Shown here piece by piece: positions 56,598-64,000 of a stretch of 64,000 bases of DNA. A model generated the notes under the pieces. The model saw only the letters and a program-made list of their open reading frames with translations. It was not told where the DNA came from and made no database searches. Both the position numbers and the translations under genes were made by a program. The DNA comes from Prochlorococcus marinus XMU1402 (lineage in GTDB: Bacteria; Cyanobacteriota; Cyanobacteriia; PCC-6307; Cyanobiaceae): NCBI RefSeq assembly GCF_017696205.1, contig NZ_JAAORD010000002.1, positions 62,001 through 126,000 of the forward strand, written 5' to 3'. Each line of letters begins with the position of its first letter. The stretch's first letter is position 1.

Positions 56598-57730
56598 TAC
56601 TTAAGCCCAAATCCAACTTTAAATTTTTTTTTGATTTTTCCATTTTTATCTATTGTGAACAATTTTTTATTCATATTGTTATGAACCTTATCCCAAAAGT
56701 AATTTTCTGATATCTCAATATACTCACAGAAACTTTTAATATAATCTTCTCCACAACAACCATCATATTTCTCAATAATTTCAATACCTTGCTTTCGGTT
56801 TATTCTTTTTGCCCTAATTTCTTCGTTCACGTAGTCAGTAGCCCTACCAAAACCAAATTTATAATATTTTATCATTTGATTTAGTGTTACCCAATCCTCG
56901 TCAAGTGAAGTAAGCCCATAGAGATCGCCAGAATTTTCTGGTACGTCGCTTCTTAACTCCAAACCATTTAAAGAGGAATAGAGACCATTGTTAACTAAAG
57001 ACCAATCTCCTAAAAACCAGCCTAAATAGACAATTTGCAAATTAGCATTTTCAAATTCATCAATATCTGGATAAAGGTAGGGTAATAATATTCTTTCTTC
57101 AAATCCTTCATCTTTAATCCATTCGATTCCTCCTCCACTTAAAGTATTCATGAACCTTAAATTATTTCCGTCATAACCTGTTTTTCCTAAAGTCTTAAGA
57201 TCTCCTAGCTGTAAACCAGGATTTTCTCCCCAAAAAATCAATGGAATTTCATATTGAATCGCTAATCTTGGCACAGCACTAAATAATGCTAATTCAGTAG
57301 ACTTACACCAATTTGTAAATTTTGAGAACGATAGAGACATTAATTTTCTCCAAGTTTCAGGTGCAGGAGCAATAGTTCTCACATCAAATCCTAACTCTAT
57401 CAAGTTCGATAAATTATCAACCCCTCTTTCAGTTATCTGTTCGGGAGGATATGAAATACAGACTAATAAAGGATTAAGTTTTAATTTATCTCTTATCCAT
57501 AAAGCTTGCCTAGTGCTATCTTTACCTCCACTAACCCCAATAATACAATTATGTTTATTGGAACCTTTTATTGAATACTTATCTATTAGGTCTAATAATA
57601 TGTCAAATCTTTCTTGCCAATCAACATTTTTTAATTTGGAAAAATAATTACAAGCCGGACATACTCCATCATTGGTGAATGAACTATTTGGTCTTGTATT
57701 AGGTTGTAAACAACTAATGCAATATTTCAT
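56594..57730 (-). CDS. pseA: N-acetyl sugar amidotransferase (PseA/WbpG family, canonical PP-loop)
   Basis: 378 aa. C-x2-C pairs CISCLQ and CPACNYF at the N-terminus, then the ATP PP-loop CIIGVSGGKDSTRQALW (SGGKDS at 67-72). It is expected to convert an acetamido to an acetamidino group on a nonulosonic acid or its precursor, with ammonia from HisH/HisF next to it. The C-terminal region AKRINRKQGIEIIEKYDG aligns with the same segment in its paralogue at 54011, and ARPETW-like APAPETWRKLMSLSFS lies in the middle. Its stop overlaps the HisH start. Confidence 0.9.
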   Translation of the reverse strand: MKYCISCLQPNTRPNSSFTNDGVCPACNYFSKLKNVDWQERFDILLDLIDKYSIKGSNKHNCIIGVSGGKDSTRQALWIRDKLKLNPLLVCISYPPEQITERGVDNLSNLIELGFDVRTIAPAPETWRKLMSLSFSKFTNWCKSTELALFSAVPRLAIQYEIPLIFWGENPGLQLGDLKTLGKTGYDGNNLRFMNTLSGGGIEWIKDEGFEERILLPYLYPDIDEFENANLQIVYLGWFLGDWSLVNNGLYSSLNGLELRSDVPENSGDLYGLTSLDEDWVTLNQMIKYYKFGFGRATDYVNEEIRAKRINRKQGIEIIEKYDGCCGEDYIKSFCEYIEISENYFWDKVHNNMNKKLFTIDKNGKIKKKFKVGFGLKY

Positions 57731-57733
57731 AAT

Positions 57734-58675
57734 TTAGAGGATATTTCTTAAGTGGATTATATTTTCATGGGGTAATCTACATTTTGGAGCCCATGGAGGC
57801 ATGCTACTAAAGGTTGGCAATCCGCAATTCATAGAAACTACCAATGCTTGAGTTTCACATCCAAAACAAGCATCAGTATAAACTAAAACTTCTGCAAGAT
57901 CTTTTTCTATTGTTTTTTTTACAGGAATAATATTTTCAAAATTCTTTATTAAATTATCGTATTTAGAAAATTCCTCAGATGGATGAAGCTTTATTTTGAC
58001 TTCTCTAATTTCATCAAAAGGGCATATAACATTCAAACTGGATAACCTATTTAGGTTGGATAAAAAATATCTCATACTTTGAAACTCTCCTTTTTCAAAT
58101 TTACCCCAACTTGATCTAATAGGCTCAGTTAGATAAAGAAGTTTTGAGGGTAATAAAGAAGATTCATATGTTTCTAAATTTTTTAAATAATTAACCTTTT
58201 TCTTGATATTCTCTAACCAAATATTAGGTATTTTAAAAATTGGAGTTTCTGAAAAAACTTGATTTGCTATTTTAAAAGCTTCGCAATCAGTTACCCATAT
58301 TTCATTTGGAAGAATTTCTTCCTTTCCTCTACAAAATCTCTCAAAATAATTAACCCAATGATCAATTATTGCGATACTAAAAATTCCTCTTTCATGCGCT
58401 ATTTTTCTTGAATTATGCTCTAAATCACTACTCCAGCCAGTACCACTAATGAGAAACTTTGTATCAATTAGAGATTCTTCTAATTTATAGTTTTTAAATT
58501 TTTTAAAATTATCTTTAAAAATTTCTAAAGCAGGACCATCTAGGCATAATTTCGTATTTTTTGTATTATTTTTAAAAATTTCTAAAAGATGATTGGCAGC
58601 TCCTGCATCATTTGCACAAATTGTAATTTGATGATCAAAGTTTTTTATTAAAAATCTATTTAATTTATTTATCAT
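57734..58675 (-). CDS. Hypothetical protein, possible GT-B nonulosonic acid transferase
   Basis: 313 aa, not firmly recognised. CANDAGAANHLLEIFK at the N-terminus and a Rossmann-like pattern (KFLISGTGWSSDLEHNSRKIA) fit the first half of a GT-B fold. The C-terminal half has REVKIKLHPSEEFSKYD around residue 230; a conserved His-Pro after a Lys is typical of sialyl- and polysialyltransferase-like (GT52/GT38) and CDP-glycerol transferase families. Between pseA and pseI on the same strand, it is a reasonable candidate for the enzyme that adds the nonulosonic acid to a glycan, but this is inference. Confidence 0.5.
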   Translation of the reverse strand: MINKLNRFLIKNFDHQITICANDAGAANHLLEIFKNNTKNTKLCLDGPALEIFKDNFKKFKNYKLEESLIDTKFLISGTGWSSDLEHNSRKIAHERGIFSIAIIDHWVNYFERFCRGKEEILPNEIWVTDCEAFKIANQVFSETPIFKIPNIWLENIKKKVNYLKNLETYESSLLPSKLLYLTEPIRSSWGKFEKGEFQSMRYFLSNLNRLSSLNVICPFDEIREVKIKLHPSEEFSKYDNLIKNFENIIPVKKTIEKDLAEVLVYTDACFGCETQALVVSMNCGLPTFSSMPPWAPKCRLPHENIIHLRNIL

Positions 58676-58709
58676 TTAATTTAAAAAATTTTAAAATATA
58701 GGATTACAT

Positions 58710-59768
58710 TTAAAGAAATTGATCAAAGTTAAAAGGGGAACCTTTTTTAAAACTCTTATTAGCAGTTTTACCTATAAAAGAGGATAAAAGGTATGGTGGA
58801 GCCCCCATTCCCGGTCTTACAATTCTAAGATTTTTATACGTAAATTTCTCACCCTTTTTAATATCTCTAGCAACATAAATAGATCTTCTGAATATTAAAC
58901 TTTTCTCTTCAGATTTGGTTGGGCCATAATTTATTTCACCAATTGCTTCCCAAGCTCTTTTAGATTCATTTACAAGTTGAGAAAACTCCTTTGGTTCCAT
59001 TGAGAATTGACTATCAACTCCACCATCAGACCTTGCTAAAGTGAAATGCTTTTCGATCACACTTGAGCCAAACGCTATGGATGCTACAGAAACCCCAATT
59101 CCAAAGGTATGATCAGAAATGCCTACTTCACAATTAAAAAGTTGCCTCAAGTGTTTAATAGTAGAAATATTTGTATCTTTAGCATTTGCAGGATACGTGC
59201 TTGTGCACTTTAGGAGGATTATTTTTTCACATCCGGCCTCTTTGGCAGTTAAAACAGCTTGTTCTAATTCTCCTAAGGAAGCCATACCTGTAGAAATAAT
59301 CAAAGGTTTACCTGTTGCAGATGCTTTTTTAATCAATGGCAGATGATTATTCTCAAAACTTGCTATTTTATATGCGGGAGTATCCAATTCCTCTAAGAAA
59401 TCAACAGCTTCTTCAGAAAAAGGAGAGCTAAAACAAATAATTTTTTTTTCTTTGGCTCGTTTAAATATTGCTTCATGCCATTCCCAAGGTGTATATGATT
59501 TTTTATAAAGTTCATGCAAGTTTTGGCCCTGCCACAAGCTCGATTTATCTTTTATTTTAAAATCACCTCCCTTAACGTTTAAAGTCAATGAGTCAGCCGT
59601 ATATGTTTGCAACTTAATTGCATCTGCTCCACTTTCAGCAACTGCATCAACAATTTCTAAAGCCTTTTCTATACTTTGATTATGGTTACCACTCATTTCA
59701 GCTATTATGAAAGGTGAATAATTTCTACCAATTTTTCTATTAGAGATCGAAATGCCTTCCTTAAACAT
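58710..59768 (-). CDS. pseI: Pseudaminic acid synthase-like protein (NeuB/PseI family)
   Basis: 352-aa NeuB-family synthase that condenses phosphoenolpyruvate with a 6-carbon diamino-sugar to give a nonulosonic acid. FIIAEMSGNHNQSIEKALEI and ADAIKLQTYTADSLTL, then YTPWEWHEAIFKRAKEKKI and CFSSPFSEEAVDFL, are closer to PseI (pseudaminic) than to NeuB (sialic) or LegI as I remember them. A C-terminal SAF (antifreeze-like) domain begins near residue 290 (RRSIYVARDIKKGEKFTYKN). EKHFTLARSDGGVDSQFSM supplies the metal/PEP segment. The product in this strain may be Pse or an epimer. Confidence 0.9.
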   Translation of the reverse strand: MFKEGISISNRKIGRNYSPFIIAEMSGNHNQSIEKALEIVDAVAESGADAIKLQTYTADSLTLNVKGGDFKIKDKSSLWQGQNLHELYKKSYTPWEWHEAIFKRAKEKKIICFSSPFSEEAVDFLEELDTPAYKIASFENNHLPLIKKASATGKPLIISTGMASLGELEQAVLTAKEAGCEKIILLKCTSTYPANAKDTNISTIKHLRQLFNCEVGISDHTFGIGVSVASIAFGSSVIEKHFTLARSDGGVDSQFSMEPKEFSQLVNESKRAWEAIGEINYGPTKSEEKSLIFRRSIYVARDIKKGEKFTYKNLRIVRPGMGAPPYLLSSFIGKTANKSFKKGSPFNFDQFL

Positions 59769-60003
59769 TTATATTAAGAATTTTTAGATATTTTACTATA
59801 AATTAATTTAATGATCAGCTATCTTATTGGGATATAAATTTCTTAGTTGAAATTAATTTATTAATTTAATTAAACTTTTAGAAAAAATAAATTCAAATAT
59901 GTATTTTAGAGTTTTAGCGATCATCAAAGAAAATTTTTTGCAAAAGAATATTCTTTTATGGAATTTGGATATTTAAAGTAAAATTGGAAGACTAATCAAA
60001 TTT
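59769..60003. promoter_or_regulatory. Leader region of pseI
   Basis: 235-bp gap between the GNAT gene and the pseI ATG, with no ORF. It presumably holds the promoter of pseI and the downstream amidotransferase genes; no motif is clear enough to name. Confidence 0.3.
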
Positions 60004-60441
60004 TTAAACATCTTTTTTCCTAAATTGAAAAGTTGATTGAATTTGCTCTGCACCTAGTTTAAGTAGATCATCTACATAATCATAATCACTAACAGAAACA
60101 TTAAAAATGAATTGATTAGGTATTAAACTTGTAATTCCAGGTTCCGGAGAGAAGTTTTCTAATACTTTTGTTATGACATTTCTCCTATAAACTACGTATT
60201 CAGGGAGTAAATGTATGCCAACTGTGTTGTTGAAGCCTATGTATTGCGCTCCAATATGTGTATTTCCTTTAATTACTATATTCCAAGTTTTATAAGGGTG
60301 GTTTAATACAAATTTCCGATGATCTTCAAAAGATGGTAACTTTTTATGACTTATAGAAGCATTCCTATTTTTCAGAAGAAAATATAGGAATTTAATTTCT
60401 TTCTCATTTGGAGGATTACTTAAAGAGATGAGTGAAATCAC
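60004..60441 (-). CDS. Putative GNAT-like acetyltransferase, divergent
   Basis: 145 aa. GTG start overlaps the stop of the upstream GNAT gene (GTGA). IKGNTHIGAQYIGFNNTVGIHLLP resembles the central beta-strands of GNAT enzymes, and LLKLGAEQIQSTFQF their final strand, but the Q-x-x-G-x-G/A acetyl-CoA loop of GNATs is replaced by EYVVYRRNVITKVL, so activity is doubtful. In the context of pseI and GNAT it may be a PseH-related or structural remnant. Confidence 0.5.
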   Translation of the reverse strand: MISLISLSNPPNEKEIKFLYFLLKNRNASISHKKLPSFEDHRKFVLNHPYKTWNIVIKGNTHIGAQYIGFNNTVGIHLLPEYVVYRRNVITKVLENFSPEPGITSLIPNQFIFNVSVSDYDYVDDLLKLGAEQIQSTFQFRKKDV

Positions 60442-60944
60442 GAGACTTCTAATGAATACATATGGAACCCTTCGTTTGTGGAAGGACAGGGTAAGAATCC
60501 TGCGGAAATAAATAAATTACTGCTTCTGTAGTTATTTTTCTTTATTTCAGCAAATATAAGACTTTTCTTTCTAATTTCGCTGTTAAAGAAACTAATACCA
60601 GAAGAAAGAAGCTTTAAACCATAGCCTTTCCCTCTGAAAATAGGAGATATATTTATACTGACTTCATAATGACTTTTATTCAAATTAATTAATTCAAACC
60701 TTAAAACACCAATTGATTTTTTTTCTGATAAATCTGTAGAGATTCCTAAGTAAATAAATTTATTAGGATCTTCAAGAGAATCTTTAAACCATTTTTCATG
60801 TTCTTCCCAAGTAATAATTTTAGGATTTCTTGATAAAGATCTTGTTTCATCATCATTTCTCCATTCCCAAGTTACTCTAGCGTGAAGAATATTAGCTTTT
60901 TCTATATGAAATTTATTAATTGAATCCATAGCCTTAAAATTCAT
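60438..60944 (-). CDS. GNAT acetyltransferase of the nonulosonate cluster (PseH-like)
   Basis: 168 aa from ATG 60944 (an ATG five codons on, 60929, is also possible). Contains TWEWRNDDETRSLSRNPKI and ITWEEHEKWFKDSLEDPN, a start characteristic of GNATs linked to pse/leg clusters, then the acetyl-CoA loop ISPIFRGKGYGLKLL (R-G-x-G-x-G). It probably N-acetylates a 4-amino intermediate before PseI. Overlaps the next GNAT-like gene by 4 bp; translation coupled. Confidence 0.8.
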   Translation of the reverse strand: MNFKAMDSINKFHIEKANILHARVTWEWRNDDETRSLSRNPKIITWEEHEKWFKDSLEDPNKFIYLGISTDLSEKKSIGVLRFELINLNKSHYEVSINISPIFRGKGYGLKLLSSGISFFNSEIRKKSLIFAEIKKNNYRSSNLFISAGFLPCPSTNEGFHMYSLEVS

Positions 60945-61128
60945 TATCAAAAGTTATCAAATGTGTATTAAAAAAATATTGAACGAATATACTTTTAAAA
61001 AATGTCATAACAGAAAAAATATACTTTCTTTTTGAACTTTTAATCAAAAGATAATTTAAAAATTATTAATTCAAAAATAGTTATTATTAATTAAATAATG
61101 TTGTTAAATAAAATTTAATCACTTCAGC

Positions 61129-61620
61129 ATGGAACTTCGTATATTAACGCCTAAAGATGTAACAAAAGCTTATGTTGATTGGATGCAAGATAAGGAAGTA
61201 GTTAAATACTCAGAAAATCAATATAAAATATTTTCAATTAAGAGCCAAAAAATTTATGTGAAAAATTGTCTTTCAGAAAAGGATATAGTTTTATATGGTA
61301 TTTTCATCAATTCAAAACATGTTGGAAATATATGCTTAAAAGGACTAAATTCAACACATAAACGAGCAGAGTTAACCTATATGATAGGAGTTAAGCAGCT
61401 TTGGGGTAAAGGTTTAGGCAATCAAGTAGTAGAAAAAATTGTATTAAAAGCAAAAGAAGAATATAAATTAAAAAAATTATATGCAGGTGTTGCTAGTGAA
61501 AATATTGCGAGTAAAAAAGTTTTAGAAAACAATAATTTTAAATTAGAAGGAATAAGAAAGAAACATCTTTTTTTAAATGATAATTTTATGGACCAGCTTG
61601 ATTACGGATTAATTTTATAA
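61129..61620 (+). CDS. GNAT acetyltransferase (RimJ/RimL-like)
   Basis: 163 aa on the opposite strand from its neighbours. ELRILTPKDVTKAYVDWMQD, strand GNICLKGLNSTHKRAELTYM, acetyl-CoA loop QLWGKGLGNQVVEKI and the SENIASKKVLENNNFKLEGI end match the GNAT/RimJ group. Likely acetylates an amino-sugar or protein N-terminus. It is divergent from the PseH-like gene with 184 bp between. Confidence 0.85.
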   Translation: MELRILTPKDVTKAYVDWMQDKEVVKYSENQYKIFSIKSQKIYVKNCLSEKDIVLYGIFINSKHVGNICLKGLNSTHKRAELTYMIGVKQLWGKGLGNQVVEKIVLKAKEEYKLKKLYAGVASENIASKKVLENNNFKLEGIRKKHLFLNDNFMDQLDYGLIL

Positions 61621-61639
61621 TTATTTCACAAATTCAATT

Positions 61640-62929
61640 TCATTTTAAACTTTCTAAATTACTCCAAACTTTATTAAACGCCTTAACTATGTTATTGATA
61701 TCTTTATCTGATAATTCAAACAAACACATTTCGAATCCCAAATAAGTCTCATCTTGTAGTTTTTCTGCGATTGGACATATCCCCTTTTTATAATTAATTT
61801 CTCTTTTACAGATTTCAGAATTCCAAGGGAAACCTTTAGATCCATAAGCTATTTTTTTCTGATAAAGGGGTAGAAGGTGTAAATTGACATATTGTCTACT
61901 TAGACCTTGTACGCCCTCTGCAATCAAAGCTTCATATATTTTATCTCTGGATATTCCTATAATTGTTATATCCAATTGCATGAAAAACATATAGTAAGAA
62001 TGAGTACAATCCTCTTTAACAAATGGTGTCTTTAAGCCTTTTAATTTAGACAAACTTTCAGATAATTTATTAGCTGCTAATCTTCTTGTTTGAACAAGAA
62101 AGTTAAGTTTTTTTAATTGTTCAATTCCAATTGCGCATTCAATTTCTCCTAATCTAAAATTATGCCCAATCATATTACTTATATTTTTCAAATCAATTGC
62201 CTCAACTGAAGCCTCTGCATGATTTCTTATTAAATACATCCTCTCGGCCAGAAAATCGTCATTAGTAACTAATATTCCTCCTTCTCCAGTATGAATATGT
62301 TTATGGTAATTAAGGCTGTAACCGCCAATATCAGTTAACGTCCCTGCAAATTTCCCTCTATTCAATGCTCCGGGGGCTTGGGCAGCATCTGAAATAACCC
62401 TTAAATTATATTTATCAGCAATTCTATTTATTTCTTTTGTATTAGCAGGATGTCCTCCTATATCTACACTTATTATTGCCCTAGTATAAGGAGAAATATT
62501 TCTTTCTATTGATTCAGGTGATATACAAAAAGTATCTTCTTCAATGTCAGCAAAAACAGGAATTGCATTCCAATGAAGTATTGCAGTAGCAGTAGCGCAC
62601 ATTGTCCAAGTTGGAACAATGATTTCATCACCAGGTTCTATTTCTAAAGCACCTACCGCAGTAACAAGTCCTGATGTCCAAGAGTTTACTGTTATTGCGT
62701 GCTTAACATTAAAAAAAGCCTCACAATCTTTTTCAAATTCTTTTACTTTAGGACCCCCAAAAAAATCTTCTCCCCATTTACCTAAATATTTTGATAACAA
62801 ACCGCTATCCATAACTTTCTTAACTGCGTCTGATTCTTCTTTGCCTATTGAGTTATACTTCTTAAAAGGTTCTAATATTGTTTTTTTGCCCCCAAATAGA
62901 GCAAGTGTTTTATCTTCGTTAGTAATCAT
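61640..62929 (-). CDS. DegT/DnrJ/EryC1/StrS-family sugar aminotransferase
   Basis: 429-aa PLP enzyme. VNSWTSGLVTAVGALEIEPG and DEIIVPTWTMCATATAILHW at the start of the cofactor site, VISDAAQAPGALNRGKF, and the PLP Lys in YSLNYHKHIHTGEGGILVTN; RNHAEASVEAIDL follows. It transfers an amino group from Glu to a 3- or 4-keto NDP-sugar. It could be the PseC-equivalent of the cluster, but is longer than typical PseC, so another NDP-sugar is possible. Its ATG overlaps the stop of the Gfo/Idh gene. Confidence 0.9.
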   Translation of the reverse strand: MITNEDKTLALFGGKKTILEPFKKYNSIGKEESDAVKKVMDSGLLSKYLGKWGEDFFGGPKVKEFEKDCEAFFNVKHAITVNSWTSGLVTAVGALEIEPGDEIIVPTWTMCATATAILHWNAIPVFADIEEDTFCISPESIERNISPYTRAIISVDIGGHPANTKEINRIADKYNLRVISDAAQAPGALNRGKFAGTLTDIGGYSLNYHKHIHTGEGGILVTNDDFLAERMYLIRNHAEASVEAIDLKNISNMIGHNFRLGEIECAIGIEQLKKLNFLVQTRRLAANKLSESLSKLKGLKTPFVKEDCTHSYYMFFMQLDITIIGISRDKIYEALIAEGVQGLSRQYVNLHLLPLYQKKIAYGSKGFPWNSEICKREINYKKGICPIAEKLQDETYLGFEMCLFELSDKDINNIVKAFNKVWSNLESLK

Positions 62930-63897
62930 AAATTTGACTTGATTTGGTTTAAAATCTTTTGTGTAAGTAATGCATCTTTACCAGTACATAAAGTAACTTT
63001 TTCATTTTTTAAAGCATTGTTAATTTGCTCAGTAAAATGGAATTGTATTCTATCAAAATCATTTATATAAAGCTTTGGTTCATCTTCTAATACTTTATAT
63101 CCAACAAATCTTTGATCATTTTTGGATTTTCTCCATATTATTTGGGATCCGCCATTTTCGAAAGTTAGTTTACCATTAGAAAATATTAAATCTATATTAT
63201 TTAAAAAAATATCATTGTTCTTATTTGAATAGAAAACTATATTTCCCTCTTCGAAAATTAATTCAAAATCAGGTTGAGGGTCCTTTTTCTTTTTATTAAT
63301 ATTAATGATCCTCACTTTTTTTACATCACCAAAATAAAATTGAAATAAATCAATAAAATGAGATGAAGTATTAAAAATACCCTTTGAATAAATGCAAATA
63401 CCTTGAAAAGGTAAATGTATATTTTTCAATTTTAATTGGTTATAAATTTCTAAAAATGCTGGTTGTACTCTTCTAAAGTAATTAACAAATAATTTGCTCG
63501 AATTCTTTTTACATATTTCTACTATTTCAATCGCCTCATTTAATTCATAAGACAAAGGCTTTTCGCAAATTATTATTTTAGGTTTACCGTATTTAAAAAT
63601 CTTCTTTATATTGTCAAGATGAGATTCAGAAGAAGTTGAAACAATTACTATATCAGGGGAGAGGTTAATCATAGCTTGTTTAATTTCATTAAAAGCTAGA
63701 CATTTGTAATGTTTTTCAAATAAATCTCTAATCTCTTTCTTTATATCTACCCCACCTACTAATTTGAATTTCTCATTAAGATAAAATGATTTGCAGTGAG
63801 TAAGTATTTTTTCTTCACCTTGAAAATTCAAGTCATATAACATACCTATATTTCCAAGACCGATAATTAAAACTTTAGGTATTGGAGATGAATTCAT
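62926..63897 (-). CDS. Gfo/Idh/MocA-family sugar oxidoreductase
   Basis: 323 aa. Rossmann start KVLIIGLGNIGMLYDLNF, then PKIIICEKPLSYELNEAIEI with the conserved E-K-P motif and a C-terminal alpha/beta domain. It oxidises or reduces an NDP-sugar or inositol-type sugar. Paired with the DegT aminotransferase by a 4-bp overlap, a common keto-sugar amination arrangement. It is the last complete gene; the upstream 103 bp to the window edge hold no ORF. Confidence 0.88.
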   Translation of the reverse strand: MNSSPIPKVLIIGLGNIGMLYDLNFQGEEKILTHCKSFYLNEKFKLVGGVDIKKEIRDLFEKHYKCLAFNEIKQAMINLSPDIVIVSTSSESHLDNIKKIFKYGKPKIIICEKPLSYELNEAIEIVEICKKNSSKLFVNYFRRVQPAFLEIYNQLKLKNIHLPFQGICIYSKGIFNTSSHFIDLFQFYFGDVKKVRIININKKKKDPQPDFELIFEEGNIVFYSNKNNDIFLNNIDLIFSNGKLTFENGGSQIIWRKSKNDQRFVGYKVLEDEPKLYINDFDRIQFHFTEQINNALKNEKVTLCTGKDALLTQKILNQIKSNL

Positions 63898-64000
63898 TGT
63901 TTAATAAATTTCAATATTTAAAGTAAGCTAATTTTTTAAAATTAATTTATTACTTAATAACAGTTGTAAAGTTGCTACTATTTAGCATTTTGTAGGTATG

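Overview
The window is chromosomal DNA of a marine picocyanobacterium, almost certainly a high-light, low-GC Prochlorococcus. The evidence is a very A+T-rich and compact sequence, a Pcb chlorophyll-binding antenna gene with no phycobilisome genes in sight, cyanobacterial photosystem and cytochrome b6f genes (psbD, psbC, ycf4, ycf39, petM), and the gene order psbD-psbC-maf-cobQ. No rRNA, insertion sequence, CRISPR array or prophage gene was seen. The species and strain were not determined by any search.

Region 1 (1-9.9 kb) holds photosynthesis and core genes. petM-ycf39 and ycf4-cyclophilin are on the minus strand, and the overlapping psbD/psbC pair is on the plus strand with a clear terminator, followed by maf, cobQ and a small ferredoxin. 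Region 2 (10-19.5 kb) is rich in iron-related genes: an Fe(III)-binding protein (idiA/futA) divergent from a PiuC-type dioxygenase, a small exported peptide, a porin, and later a flavodoxin next to an IsiA-like Pcb antenna gene. glyQ and several small cyanobacterial conserved genes lie between. Region 3 (19.5-26.1 kb) contains small transporters (SemiSWEET, AEC, EamA) and two glycosyltransferases. Region 4 (26.1-39.7 kb) is a core block, mostly on the plus strand: sppA, aroH, rpmH-rnpA-PH domain-yidC, ycf46, serS, rseP, rpsN, pnp, then cysQ, rsmI and tRNA-Arg.

Region 5 (39.8 kb to the end) is a cell-surface polysaccharide island that starts right after tRNA-Arg(UCU). It carries an O-antigen-ligase-like protein, glycosyltransferases, galE, an acetyltransferase, a GDP-fucose cassette (gmd, fcl), an ABC exporter, and a cluster for an amidino-substituted nonulosonic (pseudaminic-like) acid: PseI-type synthase, HisH/HisF-like glutaminase and ammonia-channel pair, two PseA/WbpG-like amidotransferases, GNAT acetyltransferases, a DegT aminotransferase and a Gfo/Idh dehydrogenase. 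Such hypervariable islands in Prochlorococcus are known sites of surface diversity and phage resistance. The nonulosonate cluster runs off the right edge, and its dehydratase, hydrolase and CMP-transferase are not inside the window.

The most notable observations are: (i) two amidotransferase paralogues flanking one HisHF pair, one with a degenerate PP-loop; (ii) a WbpM/CapD gene reduced to its two ends by an internal deletion; (iii) two genes that seem to lack an ATG/GTG/TTG start where homology and context require one (ATA and ATT candidates); (iv) a YidC/Alb3 insertase with an Ig-like domain in its lumenal loop; (v) an isiAB-like flavodoxin-Pcb pair.
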